DNA from: JAQUQI01 sp041650035
GTDB taxonomy: Bacteria > Omnitrophota > Gorgyraeia > JABMRG01
Reading direction: 5' to 3'
Length of the DNA: 46,841 bases
NCBI GenBank assembly: GCA_041650035.1
Contig: JBAZLY010000008.1
Span: forward strand, 1 to 46,841
In this document: positions 17,107 to 25,266 of the stretch, piece by piece
Position numbering within the stretch: the first letter of the stretch is position 1
Layout of the letters: each line of letters starts with the position of its first letter
Notes under the pieces: generated by a model
Told to the model about the DNA's origin: nothing
Databases searched by the model: none
What the model saw: the letters and a program-made list of their open reading frames with translations, nothing else
Position numbers and translations under genes: made by a program

Positions 17107-18024
17107 TTAAATGGTAACCGTATCCTGCCTCTTTTCAGCGTCTATCTCATCAAGCATCTCTACCAGGCTCTGGCCAAGATCGCAATATGTATTCATTACT
17201 ATCTTCTTGCCCACACGCGGTATATACGAATACGGTGTTTGCGTATAATGCGATATAGACTTCTCCGGACTGATACGTATCTTGACGTTGCCTCCGAGTA
17301 TCTCATTGATAGTGTCCAGTAACTCCACCAGCCTCATCCTGTGATGGCCCGTAAGGATAAGGGTCTGGCCCCTGTATTCATCATCCAATATCTTGGCACA
17401 TATATTCGCGGCATCTACTACATGCACATACTCGCGTATCTCTTGGCCTGTACCTTTAAACTCTATTTTACCTGTCTTAAAGGCCTCTTGCAGATACCTG
17501 AAAACACTGTTTGAAGAATTCGCCCTGGTGCCGTATAATGTCCCAAATCTTAATATTGTATAATTTAAGCCATATCTCTCATTATATGCCTCAAGCAGAA
17601 GCTCGCAGGCATGTTTGCTTACACGATAGAAAGAACCCGTCCTGCTGTAGACATATATGGTGCTGGCGAATATAACACGTTTGACCTTGTTACGCCTTGC
17701 CGCCTCAAGGACATTGGTTGTCCCAAGTATATTTATCTTCATCGTATCAAGGGCCCTATCGCAGGCCTCATCCACATCGGCAAGCGCGGCAAGATGAAAA
17801 ACCGCGTCCATATTTTTCATGGCGCGGAAAAGCGGTTCCGCGTCTAATATATCACCCACTACCATTCTTTGGCCGGGTTTTGTGAACGCGGACTTTTTTT
17901 TATCAAAGATTACGACATGATGGCCCGCCTTTGTCAAGGCATCGGATATGTGACTGCCTAAAAACCCCGAACCGCCTGTAACAAGGATATTTAAAACGCC
18001 CTTTTGTTTTTTCTTTTTTCTCAT
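17107..18024 (-). CDS. NAD-dependent epimerase/dehydratase (extended SDR)
   Basis: 305 residues. The lysine-rich leader is followed by NILVTGGSGFLGSHISDAL, the Rossmann loop; FASTIYVYS and YRVSK carry the catalytic Ser and YxxxK; LRFGTLYGTRANSSN follows. AAGGAG lies 9 bases upstream of the ATG at 18024. The enzyme should dehydrate, epimerise or reduce a nucleotide-sugar. It resembles the truncated SDR at the left window edge. The specific sugar cannot be deduced. It is 3 bases from the upstream radical SAM gene. Confidence 0.88.
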   Translation of the reverse strand: MRKKKKQKGVLNILVTGGSGFLGSHISDALTKAGHHVVIFDKKKSAFTKPGQRMVVGDILDAEPLFRAMKNMDAVFHLAALADVDEACDRALDTMKINILGTTNVLEAARRNKVKRVIFASTIYVYSRTGSFYRVSKHACELLLEAYNERYGLNYTILRFGTLYGTRANSSNSVFRYLQEAFKTGKIEFKGTGQEIREYVHVVDAANICAKILDDEYRGQTLILTGHHRMRLVELLDTINEILGGNVKIRISPEKSISHYTQTPYSYIPRVGKKIVMNTYCDLGQSLVEMLDEIDAEKRQDTVTI

Positions 18025-18027
18025 GGA

Positions 18028-19473
18028 CTAAATCTCCTTATTCTTGAAGCTGACATTGTTTAAAAAAGACTTCTCAAAATCTTCCTCGCACAAACGAAAG
18101 TGGTCTTCGCGGGCGCGGCCGGGTAAAGACGTAACATAATCTTTGTAGTTATTTTTCATTCGCTCTTCGGCACCCATCCGGACAGCGTCAAACTCATCAT
18201 CGCTTAGATCGGTCATGTTAACAACCCTGCGCCAATAACCTTCGCAGATCTGCGAAAGATAGGCGTCCTCATTCTTTATAATGCCTTTTTCCAGCGCGTA
18301 GTTGTATATCTGCGAACCGGGAAGCGGGGTAAATATGCAAAAACGCCTGCCGGGATGATGCAGCCCCTTAAACATCTCGACTGTCTCGTTCACGCTTTGG
18401 CGGTTTTCGCCTAAATACCCAAAGATCAGGGTAAGTTTTATATGGATATCCGCCTCAAGCGTCATGCTGATAGCCTTTTCTATCTTCCGCCTCGTAATCC
18501 TTTTGTTCATGCGCTTCAGCATCTCGTCACTGCCGCTTTCAACGCCATAGCCTATGGAAACCAGGCCGTTTTCCTTGTAGAACTTTAATTTGTCCAGATT
18601 TATGGTATCAACCCTGGCCTGGCCGTTCCATATAAGAGACCTTTTGCCCAATTCAAGCGCCAGCTCATCTATGCTCTTCTGCTTCAGGAATAAAAGCTCA
18701 TCAACAAAATTAATAGCGTTTATGCCGTATCTTGCCCTAAGAAAATCTATTTCTCTGATAATGGAACCAACGGAGCGCATACGTATACTCCTGAATGTCC
18801 TACTGCAAAAATTGCACACAAAAGGACAACCCCTGCCGCTTATCATAGCCATCACGCTGGGCTTTGGCCGGCTTTCATATAAAGCGGCGGATTTGTTGTG
18901 CACATACAGCTTATTGGTCTTGTATATATCCATCCTGAACAGATCGTAGGCAGGATTAGGAAGCCTGTCTATGTCCGACACAATCGGCCTCGGTAAGGTC
19001 TTTATGATCGCGCGTGATCCCTTAAACGCTATGCCATTAACCTTGTCAAGACTGTTGGTATTATTTAGTATGTCAACGGCAGTCAGTTCGCCCTCGCCTA
19101 TAACGCATATATCTACGAGCGTGTTTTTAAGCACCACGTCGTGACTAAACGTGGCCAACTGCCCGCCCAGTATAATGGTGCAGGCACTGTTTATCCTCTT
19201 AAGCTCTCCCGAGAGCCATTTAATATACACATACTGCGTAGCCATAGCGGTTATCATAACGCAATTAAAGGATTTGGCCTCAAGGCCTTTTAAAGCCTCC
19301 TGCCTGTTCCATTGATGCGCGTATATATCAAACAGCTCAATGTCAAAACCGTTCTGCCTTAAAATGCCTGTTATATAACCCAGGCCCCAAGGAAAGTGCG
19401 GGTCAAATATATCAGGCGGCCGCTTGTCGTTACCTGTGCCAAAAGGAGGATGTATCAACAATATCTTATCCAT
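18028..19473 (-). CDS. B12-binding domain radical SAM protein
   Basis: 481 residues. FPWGLGYITGILRQNGFDIEL and CTIILGGQLATFSHDV belong to the B12-type Rossmann domain; the cluster motif is Cys216-x3-Cys220-x2-Cys223 in GRGCPFVCNFC; LTLIFGYLGENRQS and FCIFTPLPGSQIYN lie in the SAM barrel. No DxHxxG cobalamin ligand is seen. It is a fourth member of the class in the locus and is distant in sequence from the others except for the shared motifs. Neighbours are an SDR and a sugar-type methyltransferase. The reaction is unknown. Confidence 0.88.
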   Translation of the reverse strand: MDKILLIHPPFGTGNDKRPPDIFDPHFPWGLGYITGILRQNGFDIELFDIYAHQWNRQEALKGLEAKSFNCVMITAMATQYVYIKWLSGELKRINSACTIILGGQLATFSHDVVLKNTLVDICVIGEGELTAVDILNNTNSLDKVNGIAFKGSRAIIKTLPRPIVSDIDRLPNPAYDLFRMDIYKTNKLYVHNKSAALYESRPKPSVMAMISGRGCPFVCNFCSRTFRSIRMRSVGSIIREIDFLRARYGINAINFVDELLFLKQKSIDELALELGKRSLIWNGQARVDTINLDKLKFYKENGLVSIGYGVESGSDEMLKRMNKRITRRKIEKAISMTLEADIHIKLTLIFGYLGENRQSVNETVEMFKGLHHPGRRFCIFTPLPGSQIYNYALEKGIIKNEDAYLSQICEGYWRRVVNMTDLSDDEFDAVRMGAEERMKNNYKDYVTSLPGRAREDHFRLCEEDFEKSFLNNVSFKNKEI

Positions 19474-19498
19474 ATCATTATCTCATTGTGCAGTAGTT

Positions 19499-20482
19499 CT
19501 ATTTTCTATTAACCGGCCTTTTCGCGAAAAACCCCCTAAGCAGATCCCCCTGCAGGGATTCGTCAAGCAGGCCCTGCGTTATATTCACGCAATCAGGCGC
19601 GAGCTTCAAACCCTTCATCCCCGCGACTGTCGATATGTCAAGACCGTTACTCAACAACCGCCTGCAGTAAAAGCCGTTCCTGCCAAACATCTCAAGTAAA
19701 GAACGCCGGGAAAAAAGCATAATATGCCGTGCCGACTCAAATGTCCTGTGCGCCTGCCGGCCTGTCTGCTCGCAGTATCTGACCAGAAAAGAATCCGCGG
19801 AAGGCACCTCTGCAAGCAGTAGGCCGCGTGCCTTTAATAATGAACGGCATTTTTTAAGCAGGGCGTCGGGCTCATAGACATGCTCTAAAACGCCCCAAAG
19901 CATCACAAGATCGTATTTACGCTTTTCGGGCATGGAAAAGGCGTCCTGTTTTATTATATTCAGCCCGAATTTTTTTGAGGCATAATCAATGGCGAATTCA
20001 TTGAAATCTATACCGTCACAATCCCATCCGTTTTCCTTGAAAACGCTCAATACCTCGCCCAGGCCGCAACCTATATCAAGCACACTGCCGGGGCTTTTAA
20101 AAAACCTTGCGAGTTGATTATATTTATTCCGCGCCAGGACATTTCTCCTGTAATCAATTGTAGGTATAACCTTATACCTGTAGTGCTGCCTATAACACTC
20201 CTGGGAATGTATGCGCTCATTAATCTCTTTCTTAAACCTCGGCGTCGCATAGACCATGCCGCAGGCAGAGCATCTTTTATACACGAAGCGTTTCTGTTTA
20301 AAGCATGGCCCTGTCTTTCCGGAACAGTTGGGGCAACTTACATATTCAATATACCCTGCCTTAATGTTTGCCTTTTTGTCAAAATAGACGTCCAGCCCCT
20401 TCTCAAATTTTTCATCAAGGATATCGGCGCGACCGCTTGTCTTTTTCTCATCCCGACATATTATAAATCGCTTATCTGACAT
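19499..20482 (-). CDS. Zinc ribbon plus class I SAM methyltransferase
   Basis: 327 residues from the ATG at 20482, one base after the upstream stop, with AAAGG upstream; a longer frame reaching 20545 would overlap the previous gene and has no support. The N-terminal part has four cysteines (SCPNCSGKTGPC and RCSACGMVYATPRF) as a zinc ribbon; then VLDIGCGLGEVLSVF (motif I), VMLWGVLEHV (motif IV) and LFSRRSLLEMFGRNGF near the end. This architecture is common among sugar or glycan methyltransferases in polysaccharide loci. The methylated position is unknown. Confidence 0.88.
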   Translation of the reverse strand: MSDKRFIICRDEKKTSGRADILDEKFEKGLDVYFDKKANIKAGYIEYVSCPNCSGKTGPCFKQKRFVYKRCSACGMVYATPRFKKEINERIHSQECYRQHYRYKVIPTIDYRRNVLARNKYNQLARFFKSPGSVLDIGCGLGEVLSVFKENGWDCDGIDFNEFAIDYASKKFGLNIIKQDAFSMPEKRKYDLVMLWGVLEHVYEPDALLKKCRSLLKARGLLLAEVPSADSFLVRYCEQTGRQAHRTFESARHIMLFSRRSLLEMFGRNGFYCRRLLSNGLDISTVAGMKGLKLAPDCVNITQGLLDESLQGDLLRGFFAKRPVNRK

Positions 20483-20483
20483 A

Positions 20484-21974
20484 CTATAACCTTTCACCGG
20501 AGGACAGGAAATCATAAATCCTCCTGCAGGCGCATGAACTTTCAAGGCAGAGATCTTCCGGCAAGGTCTTTTGATAATCGCCCGCGCCGGCAGTCATCGC
20601 ACGCGTCATCTTGCTACAGAAGTCTTCATAGCTTACGGCACGCCATTCATCGATAAGCGAGTCCTCCGGCAATATCTTGATATTTCTCCTGCCGGGGTCA
20701 AGAAATATCACGGCAAGGCCATGGCCTAAAAGCTCATAACCCATGGTGGAACAAAATGTCGCCGCGCATCTTGAAGCAAATACGACTTCATACGAATTAA
20801 GAGAGGCGTCTATAATCTCTATAGAGCTCTTGCTTATCATTACCGCTTCTTTCTCGTCGCCCCTATGGTCCATATGATGTTTTATGCCTATCTTCAGTCC
20901 AGGATTATCCATGGCGAATCTGATCAGCCATCCATAGGCCTCATAATAATCATTTTCAAATGAGGCATAACAGTTGACACCGCTTGTCTTCCGATAGGCA
21001 GGGCCGTAATTTACCCCTAAAAACACAATATCGTATTTTCTTCGCGGCATTTCTTGCTTTCCGGCGCGGCCAAACCAATAATGCTCCATGAACATGGATC
21101 CTGTCGGGACAACCTGTCCTATTCTTGCCCCGTAATTAAGGGCCCTTTCGGCGGTTTTTTTGCCAAGCGAAAAAAACACGTCGATATCATAATAAAAACC
21201 TGTGGAACCAAGCTGATGTATATTCTTCTGCAGGCAGGCCGAATACCTGCCGCCATACTCATGAAATATGAAATTCTTTATCGCGCTTGTCTGATAATGC
21301 CTCTCCTGCAGGCAGTATTTGGCCTGATTATACTTAAATAGGCCGCGGTAATACAGACATTGGTTAATAATATGCCTTGAAATCGCCAATATATTGACAT
21401 CAAGCTCCGCGGATAATTTCAGGCACAACCACAGGCCGCGGGTCGCTTCGGCCCATAACGCCCTAAGACTTTGCGCTATATCATAATATCTTCCGCTGGG
21501 CCTGTATAGCACATTATAACCTTCGGGCGAATCCTTAACCAATGAGGTTATCAGCACGTTGCCCCTGCCAAACATGTCGATCAATTTGCCAAATCTCGCC
21601 ATCTCCCGGCCTGACGCCACCCATTCAATAATGAGCTCATAATGTTTAATATCGATTCTTCCATAATAGCGGGACATCAGGCACACATAACAGAGAAAAG
21701 CCATATGCCTTAGGAGGCGCATAAACCGGTTCCCCGGGAAAAGCCTTTTTTTAAAACGGCAGTTCACATAATCATACGATCTTTCGAAAAAAATCTTTAT
21801 CTGCTGCTTCACGGTATCTTCAGGCAGATTGTAATCCAGCAAAAAATATTCATACAGCGGCTGGAGACGGGCGTCTTCGGCAAAGGCATCAATAACACCC
21901 TTAAGCGCGTCGCATGATTTTCTGAAAGAATCATGCCTGTTATGCGAAAAACCTAATGGACATTGCATCACCAT
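20484..21974 (-). CDS. Putative surface-glycan biosynthesis protein, unrecognised
   Basis: 496 residues, no signal peptide and no clear membrane segment. I do not recognise the family. The second half holds HEYGGRYSACLQKNIHQLG, a VFFSLGKKTAERALNYGA region, YDIVFLGVNYGPAYR, LKIGIKHHMDHRGDE and STMGYELLGHGLAVIFLDPG. The spacing of these elements is like a GT-B glycan transferase (an early HE/QHG-type loop, KxH, and a late GYE element), as in the 608-residue protein, so a transferase role is possible. It starts ATGGTGATG with the first ATG overlapping the previous stop by 7 bases, so the exact start is uncertain. Confidence 0.6.
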   Translation of the reverse strand: MVMQCPLGFSHNRHDSFRKSCDALKGVIDAFAEDARLQPLYEYFLLDYNLPEDTVKQQIKIFFERSYDYVNCRFKKRLFPGNRFMRLLRHMAFLCYVCLMSRYYGRIDIKHYELIIEWVASGREMARFGKLIDMFGRGNVLITSLVKDSPEGYNVLYRPSGRYYDIAQSLRALWAEATRGLWLCLKLSAELDVNILAISRHIINQCLYYRGLFKYNQAKYCLQERHYQTSAIKNFIFHEYGGRYSACLQKNIHQLGSTGFYYDIDVFFSLGKKTAERALNYGARIGQVVPTGSMFMEHYWFGRAGKQEMPRRKYDIVFLGVNYGPAYRKTSGVNCYASFENDYYEAYGWLIRFAMDNPGLKIGIKHHMDHRGDEKEAVMISKSSIEIIDASLNSYEVVFASRCAATFCSTMGYELLGHGLAVIFLDPGRRNIKILPEDSLIDEWRAVSYEDFCSKMTRAMTAGAGDYQKTLPEDLCLESSCACRRIYDFLSSGERL

Positions 21975-22648
21975 GCACCAGCCGCCTTTTGCCTGCCCGC
22001 CTTATATATCATCTGGCAAAAATCAAAATCTTCCTGATAATCCACATCCATTGACGTTATTCTGTCAAGCATGAAAAAATACGGTCTTTGGCCCACGCAG
22101 GATCCCCATCTAACCATATCATCTCTCTTTAGTATATTCACAAGAAAACTCAAGGCGCAAAGGCCTTTCATGTCCTGGGATCTGGGCCAGGGATTAGGTT
22201 TAAAATTTATAGGCATTCCGTTATGAAAGATATAGTCCTTTAATTCATAAGCACTCAACAAGCAGTCATATTCAGGCCCGAGCCCGCTATAGGCCTTTAT
22301 CGCGTCCTCGTAATTTTCCGGCCGGGCGAGAGGATTGGTCACGTTCACCCACGCTATATGTTTTCCTTTTATTTCAGAGGCGATATATGAATAGACATCA
22401 CTCATGGGTATATGGCTTGTTGAATATCTGCTGTCGCGCCGATGCGTGTCAAAACCTTTTTTTCTCGCGATCTCAAGAATCCCATCGTCTTCGGATGACA
22501 CAATTATGTTGGCAAAACCCTTCACAAAACTCATATGCTCAAGTTTTAATTCATAAAGGGTTGTGTCGCAAAAAGGCCTGGTATTCTTGGACTTGACCCT
22601 CTCTGAAACACCCTTGACAGGTATCAGGGCGACTATCTCTTTGCTCAT
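21968..22648 (-). CDS. Acylneuraminate cytidylyltransferase-like NTP transferase (second copy, divergent loop)
   Basis: 226 residues. Begins EIVALIPVKGVSERVKSKN, the place where true CMP-sialate synthetases have an ARGGSKxxxxKN loop; IIVSSEDDGILEIARKKG and AWVNVTNPLARPENY are further family markers, and SMDVDYQEDFDF near the end is the metal-binding region. It should activate a sugar acid with CTP, or it may be a non-standard member with altered nucleotide use. AGGAG precedes the ATG. It is separate from the more typical copy at 28383-29114, which sits beside the synthase. It lies between the WbqC-like gene and the 496-residue unknown, which points to a different activated sugar. Confidence 0.82.
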   Translation of the reverse strand: MSKEIVALIPVKGVSERVKSKNTRPFCDTTLYELKLEHMSFVKGFANIIVSSEDDGILEIARKKGFDTHRRDSRYSTSHIPMSDVYSYIASEIKGKHIAWVNVTNPLARPENYEDAIKAYSGLGPEYDCLLSAYELKDYIFHNGMPINFKPNPWPRSQDMKGLCALSFLVNILKRDDMVRWGSCVGQRPYFFMLDRITSMDVDYQEDFDFCQMIYKAGRQKAAGAW

Positions 22649-22658
22649 GTCCGCTCTC

Positions 22659-23378
22659 CTAATCTTTTACGCTTATGTCCCGCCTTGTGGTATTACCGCT
22701 CATAATAATATCAAGCGACTTCCCGGGGCCCGCGTTAAAAAGCAAGTCAATAACCGACAGGTTCGCCGCGAAACCTCCCCCAAGCTGGGTATAAACGGGA
22801 TGACTGTAATCCTGAAAATAAACGTCAATACCATGACGCTTGAAAGAAGGAATATCGGCGTATTCTTTTCCAAGCGCCCCGAATACATAAGTCTTGGCAT
22901 TTAGTTTAACGCACATATCAAGCACCAGCTCCGATTTGCTGCCCTCAAAACCTATCTCCGACGCCTTAAAATAGCGAATATCTATGGCCAGTTCCTTTAA
23001 CAGATATTTAAGCATTGTCTCGTTAAGCTCGCTTAAATACGTCCACTCCCTGGCATAGATATCTTCAAAAAAATCAATGTATCTTTTAAAAAATGGCGCC
23101 TTTTTATACGCTAATTGTATTGACTGCCAATGCTTTTTACGCCAATTAACGCTGTTATTTATCTCTATCCGGCATATCGGCTTGCCCCTGTGGCCTTTCG
23201 TAAGGACAGGCACCGTAAGCCATATGACCCCGTTGGGTGTTTTTATCATGTTCCTGTTGTTCCAGTCTTTTTTCAGATACTGGACATCGTCAAAATAACA
23301 AAAGGCGTCACACAAGGCTATCTTGTGAAACAAGCCCAGCCACGGCAGGTAAACAGGCTGATGCGCTGTCAGGATCAT
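22659..23378 (-). CDS. WbqC family protein
   Basis: 239 residues. The start ILTAHQPVYLPWLGLFHKIA and the following FCYFDDVQYLKKDWNNRN are hallmark WbqC sequence; LTVPVLTKGHRGKPI, and the region around QDYSHPVYTQLGGGF near the C-terminus, complete it. The family occurs almost only in O-antigen and exopolysaccharide loci, and its exact biochemistry has remained unclear; it has been suggested to take part in making or transferring an acylated or amino-acid-decorated sugar. Here it lies 10 bases before the divergent cytidylyltransferase. Function cannot be stated beyond the locus context. Confidence 0.9.
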   Translation of the reverse strand: MILTAHQPVYLPWLGLFHKIALCDAFCYFDDVQYLKKDWNNRNMIKTPNGVIWLTVPVLTKGHRGKPICRIEINNSVNWRKKHWQSIQLAYKKAPFFKRYIDFFEDIYAREWTYLSELNETMLKYLLKELAIDIRYFKASEIGFEGSKSELVLDMCVKLNAKTYVFGALGKEYADIPSFKRHGIDVYFQDYSHPVYTQLGGGFAANLSVIDLLFNAGPGKSLDIIMSGNTTRRDISVKD

Positions 23379-23394
23379 GCTTATCCACCCCTAT

Positions 23395-24162
23395 CTATTC
23401 AATGACCGCGTAAGAACGCACGCTGTCAAAAGGAAAACGCCTTATCCTTAAACCGCGTATCCCGCAACTCTCAAGCACCGCTGTTGTCTCTCCGGGCCAG
23501 TCAGGGTGATTGAGCTCATCAAAGGCGATCACAGCCCCCTTTGGCATACGCGGTAAAAATACCTTAATGGCCGCCTTCGTAGGCTCATACAGATCAAGGT
23601 CAAGGTATAAAAGCGAGACGACAAGATACGGATTGGCCTTAACATATCTTTCAGCGGTCTCTGTTATGTCGCCCTTTACAAGTTCTATCTTATTTATATG
23701 CCCAACAGGCCTGTTCCGGTCAAACAGCGCCCCGCATTTAAGCAATTCCTCCATTGAGTCCACGCACATACCGCCTTTTTTGGCATTGGGGTCTTTGTCC
23801 TTTTTGTCTTTAGAGGATATGCCGGGAAAACCTGAAAACGTGTCAAACCCTATGACCCTTCTTGAATAATTCACCGGCTCGAATATCGCGCTAAACATTG
23901 CCCATGACATCAGACCGCTGCCATAGCAAACGCCACATTCCACAATGGAACCATGGACATCAAGTATCTTCTTGAATATCTCATACTTGGCAAGAAAAGA
24001 GGCCATGCTCTGCCTCGGGACATACATCGGAAAATTCATCATCTTTTCTATATCAGACATCCTGCTATTGCTCAATACACCGGCTAATTCATCGATATAA
24101 TTTATCTCTTTATCGGACCTAAGCGGCATACCCAGTCTGTAGTGTTCTTTTGCCTTGCTCAT
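23395..24162 (-). CDS. TylF/MycF-like O-methyltransferase
   Basis: 255 residues from the ATG at 24162, chosen because AGGAGG lies 6 bases upstream; a longer frame to 24207 would overlap the previous gene. SIVECGVCYGSGLMSW is the SAM-binding loop of the macrocin O-methyltransferase family; GFDTFSGFPGIS follows, and LYLDLDLYEPTKAA with AFDELNHPDWPGE carries the metal-binding acids. These enzymes are metal-dependent and methylate sugar hydroxyls, in antibiotics and also in polysaccharide clusters. Probably methylates a sugar of the glycan. Confidence 0.9.
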   Translation of the reverse strand: MSKAKEHYRLGMPLRSDKEINYIDELAGVLSNSRMSDIEKMMNFPMYVPRQSMASFLAKYEIFKKILDVHGSIVECGVCYGSGLMSWAMFSAIFEPVNYSRRVIGFDTFSGFPGISSKDKKDKDPNAKKGGMCVDSMEELLKCGALFDRNRPVGHINKIELVKGDITETAERYVKANPYLVVSLLYLDLDLYEPTKAAIKVFLPRMPKGAVIAFDELNHPDWPGETTAVLESCGIRGLRIRRFPFDSVRSYAVIE

Positions 24163-24175
24163 AAATAGCCTCCTT

Positions 24176-25228
24176 TTAAATGCCTGGCCGCGGCGTATAC
24201 CTCTCACGGGCCGATATGAGCCCCTGGCATACCCTCTCCGCCCCCTTACCGTCTATCAGCATTAGACCTTTGTGCGCCATGGCCTGCCTGCGCTTGCCCT
24301 CATTAATAAGCCGCGCCGCGCCGTTTGCCAGACGTAGGTCAAACAAATCCCCGTCGCTGTAGCGTATGCCTAATATTATCCCCTTAGACGATAGTTCAGC
24401 CACATTGCCAAACTGATTTTCCCACAGCCCTATGCCTATCGTCGGCCGGCCCAAAGAGACCAGTTCATATAAGGTCTGACCTCCGGCACAAAATGCCAGG
24501 GAACACGCCTTCATATAAGCAAACAGCCCTGAAGGGGCATATACCAGCTCAACATCCTTGCCCATACGCCCTGCCTGGGCCTCTATCGCGGGCGCGTTAT
24601 CATAATAAGGCCCGATTATCACCGTAATGCTAAAACGACCGGTGGTTCTTTCCAGTATCTTGAGTATCCTGGTGCTCAAATCATAATGGTCCACCCCGCC
24701 CATGGTAATAAGTATGTTGTCAACATTATCAAGCCCCGCGTCAGAGGCCTTGATATCCCAGAAATCACTGCCAAGTATCAGATAATTTATGCCTAAAAGC
24801 AGGGTTGTCCCTTCAGGCATATCGTATCTTATGGCCTCGGCGTTCAGGTTACCGTTTATAATAACATGAGAGGGTATGCTCGCGTGCGCTATATCATCTA
24901 TGGAGACTGTTAAAAAGCCCTCATCCATCAATCTCTGTCTGAATTCAGCACCTATCTCGTATGAATCAATAATGACAATACCCGCCTTTATCCGGCCCGC
25001 CTCATCGACGGTCCGCTGGCAATCACCGCTTGAATCTGTCTCCAAGGCCATTACCGTATAGGCAAAACCTGCCTCGTCCAGGCATTGCCTGGCGCATTTG
25101 TCGTTTGCCGTCAAAAAATGCGTGCGAACACCCTTTTGCCTGAATTTCTGCGCCAGGGACAGACATCTTTTTAGATGACCTAAAGCTATCTTCTTTTTAG
25201 CGTCAACCCTTATTAAGATAGTATCCAC
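24176..25228 (-). CDS. pseG: PseG-like UDP-sugar hydrolase (UDP-2,4-diacetamido-2,4,6-trideoxy-altropyranose hydrolase)
   Basis: 350 residues from a GTG at 25228, chosen because AAGGAGA sits at the right distance upstream and the family starts just there (ILIRVDAKKKIALGHLKRCL); a TTG at 25249 would place the ribosome site inside the coding part. PseG removes UDP from the diacetamido sugar made by PseB, PseC and PseH to yield the free hexose for condensation with PEP. The GHxxRCL His region, a VSIDDIAH stretch and FCAGGQTLYELVSLG (GT28-like C-domain) match the family. Its neighbours are the GNAT-containing fusion and the TylF-like methyltransferase. Confidence 0.85.
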   Translation of the reverse strand: MDTILIRVDAKKKIALGHLKRCLSLAQKFRQKGVRTHFLTANDKCARQCLDEAGFAYTVMALETDSSGDCQRTVDEAGRIKAGIVIIDSYEIGAEFRQRLMDEGFLTVSIDDIAHASIPSHVIINGNLNAEAIRYDMPEGTTLLLGINYLILGSDFWDIKASDAGLDNVDNILITMGGVDHYDLSTRILKILERTTGRFSITVIIGPYYDNAPAIEAQAGRMGKDVELVYAPSGLFAYMKACSLAFCAGGQTLYELVSLGRPTIGIGLWENQFGNVAELSSKGIILGIRYSDGDLFDLRLANGAARLINEGKRRQAMAHKGLMLIDGKGAERVCQGLISARERYTPRPGI

Positions 25229-25266
25229 CAGATATCTCTCCTTGCCCAAAGATTAGGCGCTCAATC

